Positions 1-5,856 are shown, numbered from the stretch's first letter. The stretch: 7,683 nt of DNA from Pseudomonadota bacterium (GCA_023388675.1 JAEWFU010000217.1:1-7683), one strand, 5' to 3'. The notes: generated from the letters alone by a model not told the origin. Translations and numbers: made by a program.

Positions 1-32
1 TCGTCGGCGGGCTTCGCCTTGAGCGCGGTCAT
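1..32 (-). CDS. 5' end of an unidentified gene, last visible member of the TRAP-pyrKD operon
   Basis: Only the first ten codons are in the window, reading MTALKAKPAD. The ATG at 32-30 overlaps the pyrD stop codon in an ATGA arrangement, and a GGAG ribosome site (41-44 on the plus strand) sits 8 nt before it, so the start is credible and translation is probably coupled to pyrD. Too little protein is visible to assign a family. By position I would expect an enzyme acting next to dihydroorotate dehydrogenase, such as a dihydroorotase/hydantoinase-type cyclic amidohydrolase or a carbamoyl-amino-acid hydrolase, but that is inference from context only. Confidence 0.6.
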   Translation of the reverse strand, partial: MTALKAKPAD

Positions 33-973
33 GGCGCGGTCTCCATGAAGACGACGCCCGCCTTCTGCTCGTCGTCGATGACGGTGCCGACGAGGTCGCG
101 CACGGAGACGATGTTTTCGCGCTCCAGATAGTTTTCGAGGTCGGCGATGATGGCCGGCATGATGGTGGGGTTGATGAAGGTCGCTGTGCCGACCTGCACG
201 GCGCTGGCGCCGGCGATCAGGAATTCCAGCACGTCCTCGGCCGTCGAGATGCCGCCGCAGCCGATGACGGGGACCTTCGCGGCCCTGGCGCACTGATAGG
301 CCATGCGCAGCGCGATCGGCTTCAGCGAGGGGCCGGAGAGCCCGCCCATCAGGTTGCCGAGTTTGGGCTTGCGGGTGCGGACGTCGATGGCCATCGCCAG
401 CAGCGTGTTGGCGACGACGAGCGCGTCGGCGCCGCCTTCTTCCGCGGCGCGCGCCACTTCCGGCGTCTCGCCGGTGTTGGGCGTCAGCTTGGCCCACAGC
501 GGAAGGCTGGTCGCCTTGCGCAGTTTGCACATCACGTCATAGGTCGAGGAGGCGCGGATGGCGAAGGCCTTGCCGTCTTCCTCGATGTTCGGGCAGGAGA
601 TGTTGACCTCGATGGCGTCGACGCCGTCGACGCTGACCTCGGAGCAGAGGGTAGCGAACTCGTCCGCCGTGTTGCCCGAGATGCTGACCACCAGCGGCGT
701 GCGATAGCGCCGGTAGAAGGGAATCGTCTTCTCGATGAAATAGCCGATGCCCTTGCTCGGGATGCCGATGGAGTTGAGCATCGAGCCCGAAACCTCGCAG
801 ACGCGCGGCGTCGGGTTGCCGTCGCGCCAGCCGCGCGTGATCGTCTTGGTGACGTGCGCGCCGAGGCATTCGAGATCGAAGACGTCGGCGAGGTCCTCGG
901 AGAAGGTGCCCGAGGCGGGCATGATCGGGTTCTTGAGGCGCAATGTCCCGATGTCGACGGCAAGATCTACCAT
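29..973 (-). CDS. pyrD: Dihydroorotate dehydrogenase, class 1B catalytic (FMN) subunit
   Basis: A 314-residue cytosolic FMN enzyme of the PyrDB type, interconverting dihydroorotate and orotate and passing electrons to or from NAD through PyrK. Visible signatures are VTKTIT with the FMN/orotate lysine (K43), NPTPRV (53-58), LNSIG with substrate asparagine N67, NISCPN (124-129) with the class 1 catalytic base C127, ANT (188-190), GGLSGPSLKPIALR (210-223) and the FMN-phosphate segment PVIGCGGIS (235-243). Class 2 enzymes have Ser at the catalytic position and an N-terminal membrane helix; both are absent. The ATG at 973 is chosen because AGGAGG (981-986) lies 7 nt upstream; the upstream in-frame GTG at 1072 would overlap pyrK by about 100 nt. 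It overlaps pyrK by 7 nt. Small departures from the usual sequence are NTLLAMAID where NTLLGMAID is typical, and NSIGIPS for NAIGLQN. PreA-type dihydropyrimidine dehydrogenase is less likely, since there is no C-terminal ferredoxin domain. Location in a transporter operon suggests a catabolic role (inference). Confidence 0.93.
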   Translation of the reverse strand: MVDLAVDIGTLRLKNPIMPASGTFSEDLADVFDLECLGAHVTKTITRGWRDGNPTPRVCEVSGSMLNSIGIPSKGIGYFIEKTIPFYRRYRTPLVVSISGNTADEFATLCSEVSVDGVDAIEVNISCPNIEEDGKAFAIRASSTYDVMCKLRKATSLPLWAKLTPNTGETPEVARAAEEGGADALVVANTLLAMAIDVRTRKPKLGNLMGGLSGPSLKPIALRMAYQCARAAKVPVIGCGGISTAEDVLEFLIAGASAVQVGTATFINPTIMPAIIADLENYLERENIVSVRDLVGTVIDDEQKAGVVFMETAP

Positions 974-1800
974 GGCATCGCCTCCTGCATGTCGAAGACC
1001 GGGCCTTCGCGGCAGACGCGCAGGTTGACGAGGCGTTCGCCTTTGCGGAACGGACGCACGCAGCAGTGGCACATGCCGAGGCCGCAGGCCATCTGCTGCT
1101 CCAACGCGATCTCGCCGGGAATGCCGTGGCGTTCGCCGAGCGCCTGGAGCAACCGCAGCAGGCGGTTGGAGCCGCAGGTGTAGAACGCGTCGACGCCCCG
1201 GTCTGCAATCAGCCCTTCGATGATGCGCTCGATGTTGTCGACGCCGGCGGTGCCCTCGGAATCCGTAACGGTGATGACGTTGGCACCGAGATCGCGGAAA
1301 TAGTCCGTCGACATCAGCACGTCGGGATTGCGCGCGCTGCAGATGGCTGTGAGGCTGCGCCCGAGACGCTGTGCTTCCAGCGCAAGTGGGGCAAGCGTCG
1401 CAAGGCCGACGCCGCGCGCCACGAGCACGAGATGCTGCCAGTCGGCCTCGATGCGGAATCCCTGACCGAGCGGCCCGAGCACGTTGAGGCTGTCGCCCGG
1501 CCCGAGATGGAAGAGCGCACGCGTGCCTTCGCCCGTCACCTTGTAGAGGAAGTGCAGTTCCTCGCGTTCGGGATAGAAGCCGTAGATGCTCATGGGACGG
1601 CGCAGATAGGGCGTCTCACCGCCAATCGCGGGGCAGAGCAGATGGAAGAACTGACCGGCCCGGCATTGCTCGAGAAGGTCGGCCGGGGCGCGGAGCACGA
1701 GGCGCATATATTCGCCGTTGACCGGGTCGTTGGAGACCACGGGCAGGTCGCGCTCGAAAACAGTTGGAATCTGCGGAATCGTTCTTTCGGCATGCAGCAT
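967..1800 (-). CDS. pyrK: Dihydroorotate dehydrogenase electron-transfer subunit (FAD, 2Fe-2S)
   Basis: A 277-residue ferredoxin-reductase-like protein that shuttles electrons between NAD(H) and the FMN of PyrD in a PyrD2-PyrK2 complex. The order of parts is an N-terminal FAD-binding barrel with RRPMS (67-71), an NAD-binding Rossmann domain beginning at VARGVGLATLAPL (127-139) and including YTCGSN (207-212), then a C-terminal [2Fe-2S] motif C239-x4-C244-x2-C247-x15-C263 ending in the family's EGPVF. Two things are unusual: the glycine-rich GGGIG loop of characterised PyrK reads ARGVG here, and an extra cysteine, C246, sits inside the cluster motif. ATG 1800 is preferred over ATG 1806 because GGGGAG (1807-1812) is 6 nt before the former and directly abuts the latter. 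The gene begins 13 nt after dctM ends and overlaps pyrD by 7 nt, as expected for a coupled two-subunit enzyme. Confidence 0.92.
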   Translation of the reverse strand: MLHAERTIPQIPTVFERDLPVVSNDPVNGEYMRLVLRAPADLLEQCRAGQFFHLLCPAIGGETPYLRRPMSIYGFYPEREELHFLYKVTGEGTRALFHLGPGDSLNVLGPLGQGFRIEADWQHLVLVARGVGLATLAPLALEAQRLGRSLTAICSARNPDVLMSTDYFRDLGANVITVTDSEGTAGVDNIERIIEGLIADRGVDAFYTCGSNRLLRLLQALGERHGIPGEIALEQQMACGLGMCHCCVRPFRKGERLVNLRVCREGPVFDMQEAMPW

Positions 1801-1806
1801 CGTCAT

Positions 1807-1812
1807 CTCCCC
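1807..1812 (-). promoter_or_regulatory. Ribosome binding site deciding the pyrK start
   Basis: GGGGAG on the minus strand lies immediately beside ATG 1806 and 6 nt before ATG 1800. Normal spacing therefore selects 1800. It lies just after the dctM stop codon (1816-1814), allowing re-initiation by ribosomes ending dctM. Confidence 0.7.
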
Positions 1813-1813
1813 G

Positions 1814-3097
1814 TCAGCCGACCAGCAGGTTGGGCAGGAAGGTGGAGACCGGCGGCACATAGGTGATGACCAGCAGCGTGGCGAGATTGGCCACGATGAA
1901 GGGGCCGATGCCCGAAATGATGACCATGACCGGCTTCGACAGTGTCGAGGCGGCAACGAACAGGTCGAGGCCGAATGGCGGCGTTATCATGCCGATCGTG
2001 ATGTTGAGCGTGACGATGACGCCGAAGTGGACGGGATCGATGCCGAGCGCCATGGCGACCGGATAGAGCGGCGGCACGAGGATCAGCAGCGCCGAGTTGG
2101 GATCGACGAACATGCCGACGACCAGGAACACAACGTTGATGATGATGAGGAAGACGATCGGACCGGCGTTGACGGTTTCGATGAAGGTGAGGATGTGGCT
2201 CGGCACCTGAGCGAGCGTGACGAAGTATGAAAGCAGGCCGCCCAGCGCCAGCAGGATGAAGATGATGGCCGTGGACAGGGCCGCGCGCTCGGTGATGTCG
2301 ATGAGCTTGCGCAGGTTGAGGCTGCGGAAGATGACGGTCTCGACGAAAATCGCGTAGACGACGCTGACGGCGGCGGCCTCTGTGGGCGTGAAATAGCCGG
2401 TATAAATGCCGCCGAGGATGATGAGCGGCATCCCCAGCGCCCATGTGGCGCGCGATACCGCCCTCAGTCTCTCGCGCCAGCTCGTGCGCTCTCCGCCTTC
2501 GATGCCGTTCCTGCGCGCCTCGATGGCAACGAGGATCGCGAAGGACAGCGCAAGGACGAGGCCGGGGACGATGCCGGCGATGAATAGCTTGGCTACCGAC
2601 GTACCCGTCATCCAGCCATAGATGATGAGGGTGATGGAAGGCGGCAGCAGCAGCGACGTCTCGGCGGCTGAGGCGATGAGCCCGAGGCTGAACTTGTCGC
2701 TGAACCCCTTGGCGCGCAGGTCGGGATAGACCATGCGACCCATGGCGGCGACCGTTGCGGGAGCGGAACCCGACACCGAACCGAAGGCGAGCGAGCCGCC
2801 GATGGTGGTGTAGCCGGGGCCGCCCCGGAAATGACCGAGGAACGCGCTCGCCATGCCCGTGAGGCGGGCGGAAATCTGGCCTCCGCCCATCAGCTCGGCG
2901 GCGAGGATGAAGAAGGGGATCGCAAGCAGGGTGGAGTGGTTGATGCCGCCCACGATCTTCTGCACCGCGACTGGGTCGGGCAGGGTGCCGTAGAAGAACT
3001 CCTTGACCATCAGGGCCGGCACGCCAAGCACCAGCAGCATCTCGAAACCGAGGACGAGAAGGATTACGGCAGTGGCTACGACGACAGCGAGCAACAT
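1814..3097 (-). CDS. dctM: TRAP transporter large permease subunit, DctM family
   Basis: A 427-residue, strongly hydrophobic inner-membrane protein of normal length for DctM, the subunit that forms the sodium-coupled transport path of tripartite ATP-independent periplasmic transporters. Family motifs are in the expected order: FGSVSGSAPATVAAMG (105-120), LLPPSITLIIYG (150-161), GIYTGYFTPTEAAAV (230-244) and NITIGMITPPFG (365-376). I see roughly eleven to twelve hydrophobic segments across the whole length. The ATG at 3097 has AAGGAG (3105-3110) 7 nt upstream; that site overlaps the last codons of dctQ, and the stop-to-start gap is only 4 nt. It works with the DctQ and DctP proteins encoded just upstream. 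The sequence gives no substrate by itself; the following pyrK and pyrD genes suggest a pyrimidine-related acid (inference), with sugar acids or C4-dicarboxylates as alternatives. Confidence 0.95.
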   Translation of the reverse strand: MLLAVVVATAVILLVLGFEMLLVLGVPALMVKEFFYGTLPDPVAVQKIVGGINHSTLLAIPFFILAAELMGGGQISARLTGMASAFLGHFRGGPGYTTIGGSLAFGSVSGSAPATVAAMGRMVYPDLRAKGFSDKFSLGLIASAAETSLLLPPSITLIIYGWMTGTSVAKLFIAGIVPGLVLALSFAILVAIEARRNGIEGGERTSWRERLRAVSRATWALGMPLIILGGIYTGYFTPTEAAAVSVVYAIFVETVIFRSLNLRKLIDITERAALSTAIIFILLALGGLLSYFVTLAQVPSHILTFIETVNAGPIVFLIIINVVFLVVGMFVDPNSALLILVPPLYPVAMALGIDPVHFGVIVTLNITIGMITPPFGLDLFVAASTLSKPVMVIISGIGPFIVANLATLLVITYVPPVSTFLPNLLVG

Positions 3098-3101
3098 CCG
3101 T

Positions 3102-3596
3102 CTACTCCTTGTCCTGCGCTGAATAGCGGTCGATCAGTCCAAAGAAGCTGAGCCCGTAGCGGAACGCCAGCAGGATGAAGCCGGCGGTCGGCGCAAGGTA
3201 CATCCAGAAGATCGGCATGTTCAGCGTCGGGCTGATCTGGCCCATGGAGTGGACGAAGATGGTCATCTGATAGCCGAGCCAGGCGAGGTAGAGGCTGAAG
3301 ATCACGCCGACCGCGTCGATGATGCGGCGCACGGGCAGGCGGGTCGTCGCGGCAATGCGGTCGCGCCAGGTGTGGACGCCGACGTGACGGCCCTTTTCCA
3401 GCGCCAATCCGATGGCGAGGAAGACCAGGAACAGGCTCATCAGGCGCACGGCCTCCTCGATCCAGGCGAGGTTGGAGGCCATCGTGCCGCCGAACTGGCG
3501 TCCCACGACATTGAGGAAATACAGCGCGACCATGATGAGGAAGATTGCGACGATGGCAATCCGCTCGGCGGTCCGCAAAATGGAAAGCGCCTTCAT
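3102..3596 (-). CDS. dctQ: TRAP transporter small permease subunit, DctQ family
   Basis: A 164-residue membrane protein with four predicted hydrophobic segments (about 12-31, 50-68, 91-113 and 129-152), the standard DctQ topology. Family signatures are NVVGR (29-33) after the first helix, W45-x-EE (45-48) entering the second, the GRHVGVH segment (69-75), and a proline-rich turn, MPIFWMYLAPTAG (127-139), before the last helix. DctQ binds DctM and is required for transport. The ATG at 3596 has GAGGAA (3603-3608) 6 nt upstream. It is 62 nt downstream of the dctP stop, separated by a strong hairpin that may set the ratio of binding protein to membrane subunits. It is 4 nt from dctM. Confidence 0.93.
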   Translation of the reverse strand: MKALSILRTAERIAIVAIFLIMVALYFLNVVGRQFGGTMASNLAWIEEAVRLMSLFLVFLAIGLALEKGRHVGVHTWRDRIAATTRLPVRRIIDAVGVIFSLYLAWLGYQMTIFVHSMGQISPTLNMPIFWMYLAPTAGFILLAFRYGLSFFGLIDRYSAQDKE

Positions 3597-3618
3597 GGCC
3601 GGTTCCTCGGAGCTGTGA

Positions 3619-3650
3619 GCGCGGCGCCGCTACAGGAGCGGGCGCCGCGC
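3619..3650 (-). terminator. GC-rich stem-loop between dctP and dctQ
   Basis: A perfect 10-bp inverted repeat, GCGCGGCGCC (3619-3628) with GGCGCCGCGC (3641-3650), encloses a 12-nt loop just after the dctP stop. No U-run follows on the minus-strand transcript, so it is unlikely to be a full intrinsic terminator. A partial terminator or 3'-end stabiliser that favours dctP over the membrane subunits fits what is seen in many operons with periplasmic binding proteins. The hairpin is seen directly; its role is inferred. Confidence 0.6.
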
Positions 3651-3658
3651 GTCGCTTC

Positions 3659-4681
3659 TTACTGGGTTGCGGCTTCGTATTCGCGCTCGTAGACTTCGAT
3701 CAGCGCCTTGCCCTCGTCGCCGGTGCGGCTGAGGAAGGCTTCGCGCGTGGCCGGGTACATCTTCTCGCGGAACGCCTGCTTTTCCTCTGCGGTCATCTCG
3801 CGGATATCGATGCCCGACGCCTCGATCTCGGCCAGCGCGGCCTTCACGGACTCCGCCTTGTGGGCGATGAGCTCGGGAATGACTTCCTGGAACGCTTCGG
3901 TGATCACGGTGCGGTGTTCTTCAGGAAGGCCGTTCCAGAACGCCGGATTGAACAGCACGACATCTTCCATCGCGCCGTGGTCGGAGACGACGAGGTGCTT
4001 CTGGACCTCGTAGTACTTCATGCGCTGGATGGTATCGAGTGGGTTTTCCTGCGCATCGACCACGCCGGTCTGCAGCGCGGTGTAGAGCTCGCCGAACGGC
4101 AGCGCGATTGCCGAGGCGCCAAGCGCGTTGAACTGCTCGATGAGGATGTTTGAATCCATCACGCGGAACTTCTGGCCGGCGAAATCGTCGATCGCGGCCA
4201 GCGGCTTGCTGGAGGTGAAGTGCTTCTTGCCGTTCGGCCACAAGGTCAGGCAGACGACGCCGCGGGTGGAGAAGGAATCGCACAATGCCTTGCCGAAGGC
4301 ACCGCCGCGGACCTTCTGTGCGGCTTCGGCATCGTCCGGCAGAAGGAAGGGGATGTCGAGGATCGACACCAGCGGGTTGAAGCCGCCGAGGAATGCGGCC
4401 GGTGCGACGGTCGCCTCAAGCGTGCCGAGCTGGACGCCTTCGGTCATCTCGCGCTGCTGGCCGAGCTGTCCCTGCGGGAAAATCTGGAACTCGACGGCGC
4501 CGTCGGTGCGCTCAGCCACGAGGGCCGCGACCTTCTCAAGCAGCACGTGACGCGACTGCTGCGCGGATTCCAGATGGCCGATCTTGGCGACGAAGTCCGC
4601 CGACCATGCCGCCGATGCGGCCGAAAGACCGATGACGGTCGACAATGCGATTGCCTTGAGCCTGCTGACTACCCTGTTCAC
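3659..4681 (-). CDS. dctP: TRAP transporter periplasmic solute-binding protein, DctP family
   Basis: A 340-residue exported protein that captures the ligand in the periplasm and delivers it to DctQM. A Sec signal peptide is evident: basic n-region NRVVSRLK, hydrophobic core about 9-24, cleavage probably between residues 25 and 28 of AAWSADF. Mature features typical of DctP are FPQGQLG (68-74), IPFLLPD (110-116), DDFAGQKFRV (165-174) with R173 at the position of the carboxylate-clamping arginine of this family, and ALQTGVVDAQENPL (202-215). This arginine predicts an organic-acid ligand. C134 and C144 could form a disulfide. The start is GTG 4681, since AGAGGT (4688-4693) is 6 nt upstream and the signal peptide begins cleanly there; the longer reading from TTG 4708 adds nine residues with no good ribosome site. 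It is first in the operon, with a candidate promoter at 4720-4748. Confidence 0.93.
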   Translation of the reverse strand: MNRVVSRLKAIALSTVIGLSAASAAWSADFVAKIGHLESAQQSRHVLLEKVAALVAERTDGAVEFQIFPQGQLGQQREMTEGVQLGTLEATVAPAAFLGGFNPLVSILDIPFLLPDDAEAAQKVRGGAFGKALCDSFSTRGVVCLTLWPNGKKHFTSSKPLAAIDDFAGQKFRVMDSNILIEQFNALGASAIALPFGELYTALQTGVVDAQENPLDTIQRMKYYEVQKHLVVSDHGAMEDVVLFNPAFWNGLPEEHRTVITEAFQEVIPELIAHKAESVKAALAEIEASGIDIREMTAEEKQAFREKMYPATREAFLSRTGDEGKALIEVYEREYEAATQ

Positions 4682-4687
4682 TGTTCC

Positions 4688-4693
4688 ACCTCT
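4688..4693 (-). promoter_or_regulatory. Ribosome binding site deciding the dctP start
   Basis: AGAGGT on the minus strand lies 6 nt before GTG 4681. It falls inside the reading that would begin at TTG 4708, which argues against that longer form. Confidence 0.65.
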
Positions 4694-4719
4694 TATCGTT
4701 GGGGCCAAGAAAGGATGGA

Positions 4720-4748
4720 CGGTAAGGGAGGGGCGGATTGGCTGTCAA
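4720..4748 (-). promoter_or_regulatory. Candidate promoter of the dctP operon
   Basis: A perfect -35 hexamer TTGACA on the minus strand (4748-4743) is followed after 17 bp by TTACCG (4725-4720), or after 18 bp by TACCGT, both weak -10 matches. Transcription would start near 4712, leaving a leader of about 30 nt before GTG 4681. The weak -10 would suit a promoter that needs an activator. The -35 match is seen; the start site is inferred. Confidence 0.45.
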
Positions 4749-4760
4749 TCGCAATTCTCA
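4743..4760 (-). promoter_or_regulatory. Candidate operator, dctP-facing copy of TGAGA-N7-TTGACA
   Basis: On the minus strand TGAGA (4760-4756) stands exactly 7 bp before TTGACA (4748-4743). The same arrangement occurs in the opposite orientation at 4813-4830, and the two 18-bp elements agree at 13 positions (TGAGA, third spacer base T, last spacer base A, and TTGACA). A site overlapping the -35 region of both divergent genes is a natural target for the adjacent XRE regulator (inference). Confidence 0.45.
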
Positions 4761-4769
4761 AAAATGAGA
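4756..4769. promoter_or_regulatory. Dyad TCTCA-N4-TGAGA
   Basis: A perfect 5-bp inverted repeat spaced by AAAA. Its left arm is the TGAGA half-site upstream of the dctP -35 box, so it could be one dimer-binding site of an HTH regulator. A nearby 9-bp palindrome, CAATAATTG (4787-4795), lies between the two promoters. Protein binding has not been shown; the dyad is seen directly. Confidence 0.4.
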
Positions 4770-4812
4770 CGAATTTAAGGTGCGTCCAATAATTGATCCA
4801 AAGTAGCGGATA

Positions 4813-4830
4813 TGAGAGGTTTCATTGACA
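4813..4830 (+). promoter_or_regulatory. Candidate operator, regulator-facing copy of TGAGA-N7-TTGACA
   Basis: TGAGA (4813-4817) stands 7 bp before TTGACA (4825-4830), matching the dctP-facing copy on the other strand. The two copies are separated by 52 bp (4761-4812) of AT-richer DNA. Position at its own promoter would allow the XRE protein to autoregulate (inference). Confidence 0.45.
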
Positions 4831-4854
4831 ATCATATGTCGGTCGCCGGATAAC
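4825..4854 (+). promoter_or_regulatory. Candidate promoter of the XRE regulator gene
   Basis: A perfect -35 TTGACA (4825-4830) is followed after 18 bp by GATAAC (4849-4854), which matches four of six -10 positions. Transcription would begin near 4861, about 27 nt before GTG 4888. The TTG of this -35 box is also the first codon of a longer in-frame reading, which I reject as the start. Confidence 0.55.
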
Positions 4855-4877
4855 GGGACCGCCTCTGGAGCCCGCGC

Positions 4878-4882
4878 GGGAG
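4878..4882 (+). promoter_or_regulatory. Ribosome binding site deciding the XRE regulator start
   Basis: GGGAG lies 5 nt before GTG 4888. Its first three bases belong to the perfect palindrome CCCGCGCGGG (4871-4880), flanked by CTCT (4863-4866) and AGAG (4881-4884), so the site may be partly held in a hairpin in the mRNA. The sequestration idea is inference. Confidence 0.55.
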
Positions 4883-4887
4883 AGAAT

Positions 4888-5793
4888 GTGAGCAGTTCGG
4901 ACCAAGACGCAATCAGCTTCAGCGACATCGGCGCGCGCCTGCGTGCCCACCGCATGGGCAAGGGGCTGACGCCCGATGCCCTGGCCGAAAAGCTCCACAT
5001 GTCGCGCGCGGCGCTCTACCGCGCTGAAAAGGGCGAAATCCGCAAGATCGATACGCTGACCAACATCGCCGGCGAGCTCGGCGTTTCGCTGCCGAGCCTG
5101 ATGGGCGTCGGCGTGGAATATGTCAGCACATCGACGACGTTCTTCGAGCGCATGCGGCAACTCGAGGAGGAATGCCAGCAGATCATCGGGCTGTTCAGCC
5201 CGGTGTCCTACCTGCTGACTTCAGACGCCTATGACGCGGTGCTGAAGACGGTTCTCAAGGAGTCTATCCCCGAAGGCGTGGATCCTGACGGGGCGTCCGC
5301 GCGGGCGGTGGACGCGCTCGTCGAAATCCTGCGCGAACGCAAGGCCGCCTTCCGGCTGCGGCGACCGCTGATCGTCAGCCTGATCTCCTCGGCCGATCTC
5401 GAACGTTTCCTCATGCACGGCATGGTGGGACGGCACGACCTGCCGGCAGCGACCGTCGACGAGCGCAGGCGCGCCGCGCGCAACGAGGCCGAATACATCC
5501 TATCCATGCTCAACGACCAGCCGATCGGCATCCAGATCGGCATCGTGCGCGAGCAGGTGCCGGCGACCAGTTTCCAGATATTCCGCCAGGCGGACCGCTC
5601 GGTGCTGGCGATCAGCCCGTTCCGGCTAGGCGAACAGCCAAATGTAAGGCTGGGGGTTGCGCTGATCACCTCCGCGCCGGAGGCCATGTCGCTGCACGAG
5701 GAGATCGCGGCGCGGCTGTGGGGCGATTCGCTGAAGGGGGCGGAAGCCGCCGCCTACCTGCAGACGGTTATCGACAAATACGCGATCCGGTAG
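4888..5793 (+). CDS. XRE-family HTH transcriptional regulator with a long uncharacterised C-terminal domain
   Basis: A 301-residue cytosolic protein. Residues about 14-72 form a Cro/C1-type helix-turn-helix: IGARLRAHRMGKGLTPDALAE, then LHMSRAALYRAEKG with the recognition helix, and a closing ELGVSLPSLMGVG. The remaining 230 residues are not a cupin or a peptidase that I recognise. They contain a helical stretch FFERMRQLEEECQQIIGLF (85-103), an Arg-rich RLRRPLIVSLIS (156-167), and a well-formed mixed segment GIQIGIVREQ (214-223) to SPFRLGEQPNVRLGVALITSAPEA (243-266), which looks like a ligand-sensing or dimerisation fold. I recall similar proteins beside TRAP transporters in alphaproteobacteria, but cannot name a studied homologue. 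It is divergent from dctP across 206 bp with paired promoter motifs, so it probably controls that operon and itself. GTG 4888 is preferred over TTG 4825, which lies within the -35 box. Sign of regulation and ligand are unknown. Confidence 0.85.
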   Translation: MSSSDQDAISFSDIGARLRAHRMGKGLTPDALAEKLHMSRAALYRAEKGEIRKIDTLTNIAGELGVSLPSLMGVGVEYVSTSTTFFERMRQLEEECQQIIGLFSPVSYLLTSDAYDAVLKTVLKESIPEGVDPDGASARAVDALVEILRERKAAFRLRRPLIVSLISSADLERFLMHGMVGRHDLPAATVDERRRAARNEAEYILSMLNDQPIGIQIGIVREQVPATSFQIFRQADRSVLAISPFRLGEQPNVRLGVALITSAPEAMSLHEEIAARLWGDSLKGAEAAAYLQTVIDKYAIR

Positions 5794-5820
5794 CGCCTCG
5801 CGGGGTATGGACGCGAGCGC
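5793..5820 (+). terminator. Stem-loop at the end of the XRE regulator gene
   Basis: GCGC (5793-5796) and TCGCG (5798-5802) pair with CGCGA (5812-5816) and GCGC (5817-5820), giving a 9-bp stem with one bulged C and a 9-nt loop. It begins at the last base of the stop codon. No T-run follows, so it may be a weak or Rho-assisted stop that lowers read-through into kduD rather than a full terminator. The structure is seen; the role is inferred. Confidence 0.4.
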
Positions 5821-5856
5821 ATGAGCCGTGGTCTGTTACCGCCTTCATATCCGACA

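Noticed and set aside
29..1072. Longer pyrD reading from GTG 1072
   Set aside because: The extra 33 residues are Arg/Pro-rich and unlike PyrD, would overlap pyrK by about 100 nt, and ATG 973 has an excellent AGGAGG site.
943..1866. 307-codon plus-strand open frame opposite pyrK and pyrD
   Set aside because: It lies wholly antisense to the well-supported pyrK and pyrD genes, has low-complexity Ala/Glu/Arg composition and no recognisable motif; it is a high-GC shadow frame.
1718..2230. 170-codon plus-strand frame rich in Asp, Glu and Arg opposite dctM
   Set aside because: The composition is the reverse complement of hydrophobic dctM codons; no ribosome site or family motif supports it.
3545..4153. 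202-codon plus-strand frame opposite dctQ and dctP
   Set aside because: Antisense to two confident TRAP genes and spanning their intergenic hairpin, with no motif.
4787..4795. CAATAATTG palindrome as a main operator
   Set aside because: It is a perfect 9-bp dyad, but short AT-rich palindromes are common in promoter DNA and it is not repeated elsewhere in the region; noted only as a minor candidate.
4825..4887. Longer XRE reading from TTG 4825
   Set aside because: The TTG is the start of the perfect -35 box TTGACA and has no ribosome site; GTG 4888 has GGGAG at 5 nt.
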